Source of the DNA: SKVR01 sp046291875
Lineage (GTDB): Bacteria; Bacteroidota; Bacteroidia; Bacteroidales; UBA7960
DNA length: 64,000 bases
Assembly (NCBI GenBank): GCA_046291875.1
Contig: JBKBSF010000002.1
Coordinates: 62,001 to 126,000, forward strand
Direction of reading: 5' to 3'
Shown: in pieces, positions 45,376 through 52,880 of the stretch
Layout: each line of letters opens with the position of its first letter
Numbering within the stretch: position 1 is the first letter of the stretch
Made by a program: the position numbers and the translations under genes
Notes under the pieces: model-generated
Told to the model about the DNA's origin: nothing
Database searches by the model: none
What the model saw: the letters and a program-made list of their open reading frames with translations, nothing else

Positions 45376-48300
45376 CTATTGTGCCACTACCACTTTTGTA
45401 ATGTAGGCTTTTCCATCGGCAGATATTACCCTGAGCAGGTATACTCCCGGGGGCAGCGATGAAATATCCAACACACCTAAACGATTATTGAAATTTTGCA
45501 CAAGAACACTTTGGCCTGTTAAGCTCAACATCTCTATCCTTCGCAACTCTACTTCTGCTTCAACAGAAATCTGATTAACCGCAGGATTTGGGTAAACACG
45601 AACGGAAGACTCCCAAACATCGGATACAGAAAGATCCGAAGCTTCGACAACCAGGGTAACCGGTATTATTAGCAGCGGAGCGGATGCATCATTGCTGCTG
45701 ATTCTGATGTTTGCATAGTACACTCCGTTTTCCAGACCGGCAGTATCAAATGTAACGGTAATTTCGCCTGATTCTCCTTCATCTAGGATGCCTTGACGTG
45801 GGTCGATGCTCAACCAATCCATTCCATTGAAAGAAAGATTGGCCCGGATATTCCAGTTGCTGTTCAATCCGTAGTCTGCCAGGCGCTCCCATTCAACGGC
45901 ATCCATACTAATCCATCCCCCATTGAGATCAGCAGGGCCTCCATCAATGCCCAGCACGTAAACTCCTGAAGCATGTGTAACCTGGAAGCCTACCCATATA
46001 TCAGCTCCTCTAATTGTAAGGGGAGTTGTTAAATCAATCGTATTCCAGCTGGCTCCTGTGGGTACAAAAGTCTGTTCGTGAAGCAAACTTCCGGGAGAAG
46101 TAGTTGTTCCTGCATCCCAGATCACAAGCTTCATTTCTGTGGGAACTGCATCGATGTATACCTCAACCGACTCAAGCTGGTAATCTTCAAAAACAGAGGT
46201 AAGCTCTGAAGGGAAACGGGCAGCACCATAGAAAGTTCCGCCAGCGATCAAGCCTATAGCATCAAAGTTATCACCATCATAATTAAGCACAGTTCCTCTA
46301 CTCTCAGGCTTGCCGGCAGTGTTCAGCTTTGGAGAAGTTTCTTTTCTGGCCAACTCTATTTCACCCGAATGTACCTCTTCACCCACAGGAACCTGCCTTA
46401 CCTGAGGCTCTTCCAATGTGTATTGTATCAAGGCGCTGTAGAGCAATGTTCCTGTACCTGCGTTTTCGACAGCAATGGTTTGGGTTGAAGTTGCATCCTG
46501 CTCCAGGCTTTCAGTCAGGGAAAGAGGATTTACAGTGATTTCCGGAGTACCAGGGTTAAGATCAAGCAAAAAGCTTATCCAGTCGCCATTTGGTAGTTCG
46601 GCTGCACCCACAAATTTGTTGCCATCGGGTGTTACATCCATTACCATAAAGAAAGTCCAGTCTGCTGCATCGAACCATCCTCTGCTTGCAACATACTCGT
46701 TGAAAGTTTCCATTGAACCATCAGGATGTCTTACAAATACACGACGTGAGTCTGGAAATGGAGGCCAACCTTCGGTAGTATAGCCAAACACAGTTCCATC
46801 ATCCAAAACAGCTGTTGGGCTCATTGAACCCATATTTAACGTGTTTTCAAATTGGGTTACACCTTCAGTTGGCGACCAGATAAAACCATAGCCTCCATAG
46901 TATCCTGCAGCGTAATTTCCATTGGCAGAAGCAGTTGTAGTTTCACCAAAATTTGACTGCGTTTCGTCCATGAATATCATTTCGTCATTATGCCAAACCA
47001 CAGGCAACCAAGTCCACGCAGGTGCTGCCCATCCGTAAATAACGCTTCCATCGGCACTGATTCCACTTGCCCTTGAAGAGCCTTCAGTGGGTCCTATCAA
47101 TTCATATCCATCTGCCTCTGTCCATTTAAATGCTTTTGCACTCCAGCTTTCAGTAAACTGCAAGCCTACAATGGTGGAGCCATCAGCAGAAATTCCCCAT
47201 GCTGAGTTATAGGATTCTCCAAATATTTCAGGAAATTCGGGATTCATTCCCAAAAACTCCCATTCCTGAGTAGTTTTATTCCATCTTCCTGCGGTTTGAA
47301 CTGGTATACCATTATGTTCAAATTCTGTATCATAGGTTCCGGCTACCACGCCATCATCTGAAACACCACTAACATTGCCCTGAATATCAATCCTACCTTC
47401 AAAACGAGTCCACAAATAACCTGCTAGTCCTCCAAACCGGCTACCAGAGACATACTTTCCATCGGTAGAGATTCTGGTTGGAACTGTGTATTCAGGATAA
47501 ATCACTGTAAAATCTACAGGCTGAGCCTCCATTACGATAAGGTTGGCGATTACTGTAGCGGCAGGATTTTCGGTATCATTGCCCGAAATCTCGATGGTAG
47601 CCTGGTATTCGCCCAATGCCAGCCCGGCAGCATCAAACGACAAGGTAATAGTTTGGCTTGATTTTGCTGGAATGCTACCGTTCATTGGGCTTGCCGACAA
47701 CCATCCATCACCGTTGGCATAAGTAACCTCAAGGTCGAAGGTTAGGTTCTGTATCCCATCGTTGATTACCTTAAAGGTCTTGATGCCACTGCCATCCTCA
47801 CCAACTACCTGGGTAATTTCTGTAGCATTCACGACCATGATGGGAGCATCATCCACTTCTTCACCCAGGGAGACATCATCAATCACCCAATAATGCGCAA
47901 ACTCACCCTCATACCGGAAGGCAATAAAAACATCCTGCCCGGCAAAGGCTTCAAGGTTAACGAAGTGCTGTTTCCAGTTTTCTGAAACGTTTTCTTCAAC
48001 CCAGACTTCCACAAAATCTTCATCTGCAGGGTTGCCGCTTCCGGTAGAAATCAGTACACTGTTCTTATCATAGTAATCAGCATCGCCCACCATACTCCAG
48101 AAAGACAAATAAAAGAACCCTTCCTCGGGAATGGATATCTGGGGGGTAATCAGCCAACCGTCCTGGGGATCCCATGCATAGTTATGTATGGCAGCGTGTT
48201 GCCCGCCGGGTGTATGGTTAAACCAGCTAAGAGCCCACTCTGTTCCATCTGCATCTATATCGTATAGCGTCCAACCGATAGGTGGAAAGATTTCACTGTC

Positions 48301-49209
48301 AAAATTTTCAGTAAACGGATACACATTTACATCAACCACCTCAAAGGTAACCTGTACGGTTGCGGTAGGATTTTCGGTATCGTTGCTGGTAATGGTAAGG
48401 TTGGCCTGGTAAATACCAAAATCAAGCCCGGCAGCGTTAAAGCCAAGGCTTACATCAACAGAAGCCTGGCTGGCAATGGTTCCATTCAATGGATTAACCA
48501 CTAACCATCCTTCACCATTCAAATAATCGACCTCAATATCAAATGTAAGATCCTGAATACCAACATTGCTTATCTGAAACGTTTGGTTTCCAGTGCCATT
48601 GGAGCCTACTGCCTGGCTAACTGCCGTGGTACTGATGTTGAAGATGGGAGAGTCGTCGATCAGCGATACATCGTCCACATTCCACGTATGTCCCCAGGGA
48701 TCGCCTTCATACCTGAAAGCAATGTAAATATCCTGACCGATATAGCTTTGAAGATTTACGAAGTAATTCATCCACAGCCATGCATTGCCAAGGTCAGAGG
48801 CATTGTTCCAAACCACAACATAATCGTTGTCGGCCGGATCGGGGCTACCTGTACTTACAAGCACAGTGTTTGACTTGTAGGACCAGCTATTGGCCAGAAA
48901 ACTCCAAAAGGAAAGGTAGTGAAAACCATTGTCCGTAATGGTAAGTTGTGGGGTAACCAACCAGTTATCTACAGGCAAGCTGCCAGAGGTACCATTGTGA
49001 TAGGCAGATTGCGTACCTCCCGGGGTATGGTTTTGCCACAGATTAAGTTCCCAGATGGCAGTGTTGTCGAGCTGGGAATAACTGGCCCAGCCTGTGGGTG
49101 GGAAAGTTTCCCCTTCAAAATCTTCGAAAAAAGGGTTATCGGCCATGGCCGGTTTCAATGCCACCAATAGCAACATCGCAAACAACATTCTCAGTAATTT
49201 TTTTTTCAT
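45376..49209 (-). CDS. large T9SS-secreted multidomain surface protein
   Basis: 1277 aa. Signal peptide (MKKKLLRMLFAMLLLVALKP). Two MAM-like choice-of-anchor domains (FFEDFEGETFPPTGW, and FTENFDSEIFPPIGW) each end in a DDVSL segment. Beta-sandwich repeats of the BACON/ASPM-like type follow (TLSFDAAGLALGEYQA). Next comes a HAF-like propeller region (ADGSTIVGLQF, ADGSVIYGWA, PDGNKFVGAAEL). The C-terminal ~75 residues are a type A sorting domain (VYPNPAVNQISVEAE, PPGVYLLRVISADG, KVVVAQ). A longer frame to 49341 was rejected because it lacks a signal. Likely an extracellular adhesin or carbohydrate/protein binder; no catalytic domain seen. Confidence 0.9.
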   Translation of the reverse strand: MKKKLLRMLFAMLLLVALKPAMADNPFFEDFEGETFPPTGWASYSQLDNTAIWELNLWQNHTPGGTQSAYHNGTSGSLPVDNWLVTPQLTITDNGFHYLSFWSFLANSWSYKSNTVLVSTGSPDPADNDYVVVWNNASDLGNAWLWMNYFVNLQSYIGQDIYIAFRYEGDPWGHTWNVDDVSLIDDSPIFNISTTAVSQAVGSNGTGNQTFQISNVGIQDLTFDIEVDYLNGEGWLVVNPLNGTIASQASVDVSLGFNAAGLDFGIYQANLTITSNDTENPTATVQVTFEVVDVNVYPFTENFDSEIFPPIGWTLYDIDADGTEWALSWFNHTPGGQHAAIHNYAWDPQDGWLITPQISIPEEGFFYLSFWSMVGDADYYDKNSVLISTGSGNPADEDFVEVWVEENVSENWKQHFVNLEAFAGQDVFIAFRYEGEFAHYWVIDDVSLGEEVDDAPIMVVNATEITQVVGEDGSGIKTFKVINDGIQNLTFDLEVTYANGDGWLSASPMNGSIPAKSSQTITLSFDAAGLALGEYQATIEISGNDTENPAATVIANLIVMEAQPVDFTVIYPEYTVPTRISTDGKYVSGSRFGGLAGYLWTRFEGRIDIQGNVSGVSDDGVVAGTYDTEFEHNGIPVQTAGRWNKTTQEWEFLGMNPEFPEIFGESYNSAWGISADGSTIVGLQFTESWSAKAFKWTEADGYELIGPTEGSSRASGISADGSVIYGWAAPAWTWLPVVWHNDEMIFMDETQSNFGETTTASANGNYAAGYYGGYGFIWSPTEGVTQFENTLNMGSMSPTAVLDDGTVFGYTTEGWPPFPDSRRVFVRHPDGSMETFNEYVASRGWFDAADWTFFMVMDVTPDGNKFVGAAELPNGDWISFLLDLNPGTPEITVNPLSLTESLEQDATSTQTIAVENAGTGTLLYSALIQYTLEEPQVRQVPVGEEVHSGEIELARKETSPKLNTAGKPESRGTVLNYDGDNFDAIGLIAGGTFYGAARFPSELTSVFEDYQLESVEVYIDAVPTEMKLVIWDAGTTTSPGSLLHEQTFVPTGASWNTIDLTTPLTIRGADIWVGFQVTHASGVYVLGIDGGPADLNGGWISMDAVEWERLADYGLNSNWNIRANLSFNGMDWLSIDPRQGILDEGESGEITVTFDTAGLENGVYYANIRISSNDASAPLLIIPVTLVVEASDLSVSDVWESSVRVYPNPAVNQISVEAEVELRRIEMLSLTGQSVLVQNFNNRLGVLDISSLPPGVYLLRVISADGKAYITKVVVAQ

Positions 49210-49267
49210 GGGTTTGGGTTTGATTAAGAAAAATTGAGCCATTGCACAGAGAAACAAAAAACAACGA

Positions 49268-49480
49268 TTAATCATCCGACCTGCCTTCATTGACCTTGCT
49301 GGTATCATTTGCGCTTTCTCCTTTTTTCTCTGAACCTTCATTGTTGAGATAGTTCAGAATTTTTTTTAAGGCATGATGGCGTTCTTTGATTTTTTCCATC
49401 AAAGCATCAAGGGTAACGGGTAGTTCTGAGTCCGAATCAGGGGCAGCATGGATGTGTGCATCATCGTAATCCTTCTCCAT
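49268..49480 (-). CDS. small acidic/charged hypothetical protein
   Basis: 70 aa. A His/Asp-rich N-terminus (DYDDAHIHAAPDSDSE) leads to an amphipathic, probably coiled helix (ALMEKIKERHHALKKILNYL) and a polar disordered tail. No signal peptide. It is 58 bases upstream of the large T9SS gene on the same strand and directly behind the shared regulatory element, so it probably leads a two-gene unit. Possibly a small regulator or chaperone for that unit, but this is only inference from position. Confidence 0.5.
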   Translation of the reverse strand: MEKDYDDAHIHAAPDSDSELPVTLDALMEKIKERHHALKKILNYLNNEGSEKKGESANDTSKVNEGRSDD

Positions 49481-49514
49481 AGCAAAAGGTTTTGAGCAAT
49501 ATTAAGCCATCAAA

Positions 49515-49620
49515 GTATGCTTTGGCAAATTTTACCGCTGCACATTTCTGCCATGAACAGGGCAATATACTGCTACAAATTTGCTACAGCATTGCGGTAT
49601 AAATTGATTGACTGATAATT
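49515..49620 (-). promoter_or_regulatory. conserved upstream element, copy A
   Basis: About 105 bases align with 51912-52020 at roughly 70% identity, with long exact blocks (GCAAATT, CTGCACA, TTCTGCCAT, CTACAAATT, GCTACAG, AAATTGATTG). It contains GCTACAA (49572-49578) and GCTACAG (49583-49589), a direct repeat of 11-bp period. It is noncoding. The rest of 49481-49917 shows only a stem-loop at 49779-49810. Confidence 0.65.
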
Positions 49621-49778
49621 AGCACATGAAGAAACGGGCATGTTTTACCAAACACAAACAAAATAGTATTAAAACTGCCACCATGCGAGTTCCATCATAC
49701 CTTCACAAGCAATTTTTATCATGATGAAAAGAAAGGAAATACTCTTCGGACAGAAGGAAAATTGTATCCAATAACCTC

Positions 49779-49810
49779 ACCGGGCCGCAATCTTTCGAGA
49801 GCGACCCGGT
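49779..49810. terminator. stem-loop, probable terminator of the 49918 gene
   Basis: ACCGGG-c-CGC (49779-49788) pairs with GCG-a-CCCGGT (49801-49810). It lies 108 bases past the stop of the minus-strand T9SS gene; no clear U-run on that strand. Confidence 0.4.
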
Positions 49811-49917
49811 AAATAAAAGCTTGTTTTAATCCCAACCCTTTTTGAAACGCAATTTGTCTGTCTATCGAAGCACAAAACCCCAAAGGGCTCAGTGGGGTCA
49901 GATCAGTATAAAAAAAA

Positions 49918-51852
49918 CTAACGCATAATCTGAAGCTTTTGAGTAACAACACCTTTTGTGGTAGCAATTCTTACCAGGTATAATCCTGCAGGCAGTTCCC
50001 CTGTATTCATAAACACCGAATTGCCAGCCACCTCCTGCCGGATCACCCACCTGCCTGTATTGTCAGTTATGTACAGGTATTCAATTATCTCATCGGAAAC
50101 AACCCTGAAAGATGAATTTGCCGGATTTGGAAACAAGCTGACGGAGAAAGCATTGTAATTATTAACTGAGGTATCATCTGGCGTTGCCATGGTAATTGCA
50201 ACCGTTACATTCTGATCGATCACTTCTAATTCGCCCGTTACATCTTCAAATCCTTCCATAGCAACATGATAATTATACACTCCTGGATCGATCTGGTAGA
50301 AAGAATGTTTGTTAAAGGGGTTGATGATGCCTTCAAGGGTAACCAACGCACTATCCAATGGATTTCCTGCCTGATCTTTTATTTCGAAAATGATCTTGTA
50401 AAACTCTTTTGAAAGATCCCATTTTATGAAGAAGCTAGCCCAGTGATGTGAGAAGAACAAAGAATCTTCAACAAAGCTTACATTATCCACAGATCGCCCC
50501 ACAGCCATAACAATATCCTTATCCAACACAACTGCATCTGCATATTCTACGATGGAGTAAATGTCTGCTCCGTGCAATGCAAATGCTTTTTCAAATTCGC
50601 CCTCTGCATCCAGCACCACCTGAAACATAGCCAGGCTGTTGGTTGGGCTTTCTCCATCAATCAGCTTACGGCCTTCGAAATACAAAGGAGTATAGCTATC
50701 GAAGCCTCCTCCCACAAAAATCCGGTTTTCAGAAGTTACTGAGAGGTTAAAACACCTGGAAGAGAACTCACTCCCCATGCTGCGCATCCAAATCAACTCA
50801 AACTCGTTGTCGAATTTGGCCACATACCCGTCTTCCACACCATATGACATTGGAGACACTCCATTGATCTGAAAACCTGACTCCGAAGTAAAAAAACCTG
50901 CTACCAGTACATTGCCATTATTATCGAAAGTTAAATCAGCAAGGTTTTGATCTTCGGTACTGCCAAAAGCATTGGAAGCAAGGACCTGACCATCCTGGAC
51001 AGACATCTTTATAAGGGCAATCCAGTCATAAAAACCCTCACCTTCATAAGGGAGTATTTCAGCTCCTGCCATCACAGGTTTTGAGTATTGCAAGGCGAAG
51101 TAGATGTTCTCATCCCGGATCTCCATGGCCCTGGCCATCGACCAGCCTGCATCACCCTCCTGCACGAAATGGAATTGCTTTCCCCAAACAACAGAACCAT
51201 CAGGGTCTAGCTTTGCCAAAAAGGTTAAGCTACCCCAGCCCTCCTGGGTGTAGGGAAACTCTACCCCCTCTATTTCAAAATCTGTATTTGAGTATCCCGA
51301 AATATAAACATTGTCATCAGCATCTACAGCCACCTTGTTTAACAACATGTTGTAATATTCATTATCAGGATTTATCACTTTAAACCAGATTAAGCTGCCA
51401 TCCTCCCCCGAGAACTTTGCAACCACTCCGCGTGAGGTCCATTCCATATCAGGCTCATAAATAGTGTCGCCATTGATTTGAATATAATTGTTGGATGCAG
51501 ACCATCCCGCAGCCAGGATATTATTCTCACTATCCAATGCTATGTCAGAAAAATAATTGAAGTCGTCACCAGTAATTGTTGCGTGCCATACAATATTGCC
51601 TTCAATATCTTTTTTTACAATCAGCCCATTCCCCCCAATATGGTAGGGCAACTCAATGCCTTCATACTCTGCTTCCAGCACCCAAATGCCATTAGCAATA
51701 AGGAATTCACCATCGGTAATAACATTGCGAAACATGGTGTTTTCGACGGCTACAATATGTTTTGCCCAGTCGGCATAAGTATGTTGTGCATACCCCTTAC
51801 CGGATAACAACAAAGCTATCCCCAGAAAAATAACAGTAAATTTTGTTTTCAT
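49918..51852 (-). CDS. T9SS-secreted beta-propeller (SBBP-like repeat) protein
   Basis: 644 aa. Signal peptide (MKTKFTVIFLGIALLLSG, ending GYAQ). Repeated blades follow the SBBP pattern: KDIEGNIVWHATITGDD, DIALDSENNILAAGWS, VAVDADDNVYISGYSN, LTFDNNGNVLVAGFFT. A carboxypeptidase-regulatory-like insert (IKDQAGNPLDSALVTLEG) precedes a type A sorting tail (LFPNPANSSFRVVSDE, PAGLYLVRIATTKG). Predicted outside the cell or anchored on its surface. I chose ATG 51852 for its signal peptide over a frame reaching 51918. It shares its upstream element with the 49268-45376 unit. Confidence 0.9.
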   Translation of the reverse strand: MKTKFTVIFLGIALLLSGKGYAQHTYADWAKHIVAVENTMFRNVITDGEFLIANGIWVLEAEYEGIELPYHIGGNGLIVKKDIEGNIVWHATITGDDFNYFSDIALDSENNILAAGWSASNNYIQINGDTIYEPDMEWTSRGVVAKFSGEDGSLIWFKVINPDNEYYNMLLNKVAVDADDNVYISGYSNTDFEIEGVEFPYTQEGWGSLTFLAKLDPDGSVVWGKQFHFVQEGDAGWSMARAMEIRDENIYFALQYSKPVMAGAEILPYEGEGFYDWIALIKMSVQDGQVLASNAFGSTEDQNLADLTFDNNGNVLVAGFFTSESGFQINGVSPMSYGVEDGYVAKFDNEFELIWMRSMGSEFSSRCFNLSVTSENRIFVGGGFDSYTPLYFEGRKLIDGESPTNSLAMFQVVLDAEGEFEKAFALHGADIYSIVEYADAVVLDKDIVMAVGRSVDNVSFVEDSLFFSHHWASFFIKWDLSKEFYKIIFEIKDQAGNPLDSALVTLEGIINPFNKHSFYQIDPGVYNYHVAMEGFEDVTGELEVIDQNVTVAITMATPDDTSVNNYNAFSVSLFPNPANSSFRVVSDEIIEYLYITDNTGRWVIRQEVAGNSVFMNTGELPAGLYLVRIATTKGVVTQKLQIMR

Positions 51853-51911
51853 GCATTTTGTGTATTGAATTAAACAACTGATTAGAAAATTCCGGACAAT
51901 AGTAAGCCCGG

Positions 51912-52020
51912 GATGCATGTTTTAGCAAATTCCGTCACTGCACAATTCTGCCATAACCCAGGCAAAACAACACTACAAATTCGCTACAGTATTGCGCCAC
52001 AAATTGATTGTCAGACAATT
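51912..52020 (-). promoter_or_regulatory. conserved upstream element, copy B
   Basis: Aligned with copy A (49515-49620). It contains ACTACAA (51972-51978) and GCTACAG (51983-51989), 11-bp period. It lies about 60 bases upstream of ATG 51852 and in the divergent region to msrB. Nothing else is recognised in 51853-52180. Confidence 0.65.
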
Positions 52021-52180
52021 GCCCCTTCTCAAATGATCCTGTTTTCAAACAGGGTAATTGGAGAAAAACTCATTTGGCTAAACAAACGGGCTCTGGAAAT
52101 TCTCATTCTGAAAATATATAGAGAAACCACAAAACAAAATACTCTTTCTTTGGTTTTTAAATACATAAAACTCAAATACC

Positions 52181-52789
52181 ATGTTGAAACTTTTTGTCAT
52201 AATTGCAGGTTTATTACTCATGGTTCAATCCTGCGCTCACTCACAAAATCCAAGAGATATGCAATCGAAACGTCATTCTGCCCAACACAACGATACTGGC
52301 AATTATCCATTGCAACGCACCGATGAAGAATGGAAAGGGCAGCTGCAGCCTATGCAGTTTTACGTACTGAGGCAGGCAGGCACCGAACGCCCATTTACAG
52401 GGGACTATTATAAAAATAAGGAAGCCGGCATTTACTACTCAGCTGCTACTGGTCAACCTCTGTTTGTTTCGGACGCCAAATACGACTCGGGCTGCGGCTG
52501 GCCCAGCTTCTTTGAACCCATTACGGAGGGTGTTATTCTTTATCGCAAAGACACATCTGCCGGTATGATCCGCACCGAGATTATCGATTCCTCAAGCGGC
52601 TCTCACCTGGGGCATGTTTTTGATGATGGCCCCCCTCCTACCGGATTGCGCTACTGCATGAACAGTGCTGCCATGGTATTTGTAGCCGTAGGCGACACCC
52701 CTCCAGCCCTGGTGCAGAAATATATGGAGCAATATGCCAGCCAGAATGAGAAAGAGTCGGTGCAGCGGTTTTTATTACAGCAGCAATAG
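52181..52789 (+). CDS. msrB: lipoprotein methionine-R-sulfoxide reductase (MsrB), zinc-free type
   Basis: 202 aa. Signal peptide with lipobox (LLLMVQSC), so anchored in the envelope, unlike cytosolic MsrB. The MsrB domain (about 40-185) has KYDSGCGWPSFFEPI with a candidate resolving Cys, LGHVFDDGPPPTGLRYCMNSA with the catalytic Cys, and the His/Asn partners. The two CxxC zinc sites of type I enzymes are replaced (YYSAATG, DSSSGSH), so it should not bind structural zinc. Repairs oxidised methionines of envelope proteins. Divergent from the T9SS gene; convergent with the TonB gene. Confidence 0.93.
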   Translation: MLKLFVIIAGLLLMVQSCAHSQNPRDMQSKRHSAQHNDTGNYPLQRTDEEWKGQLQPMQFYVLRQAGTERPFTGDYYKNKEAGIYYSAATGQPLFVSDAKYDSGCGWPSFFEPITEGVILYRKDTSAGMIRTEIIDSSSGSHLGHVFDDGPPPTGLRYCMNSAAMVFVAVGDTPPALVQKYMEQYASQNEKESVQRFLLQQQ

Positions 52790-52804
52790 CCGCAAACATA
52801 AAAA

Positions 52805-52833
52805 GGCAGGTTTCCCTCATCGGGAAGCCTGCC
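52805..52833 (-). terminator. rho-independent terminator between msrB and the TonB gene
   Basis: 12-bp stem with one G-U (52805-52816 with 52822-52833), loop TCATC. A-run to the left (52800-52804) gives the U-run on the minus strand, so it mainly ends the TonB/GLPGLI operon. Confidence 0.8.
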
Positions 52834-52880
52834 TGTAAGCAATTTGTATGATTGAGATAAATCGCCAGCCTGTTACAGCA

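Noticed and set aside
49210..49341. N-terminal extension of the large T9SS protein
   Set aside because: Would overlap the small upstream gene and bury the signal peptide.
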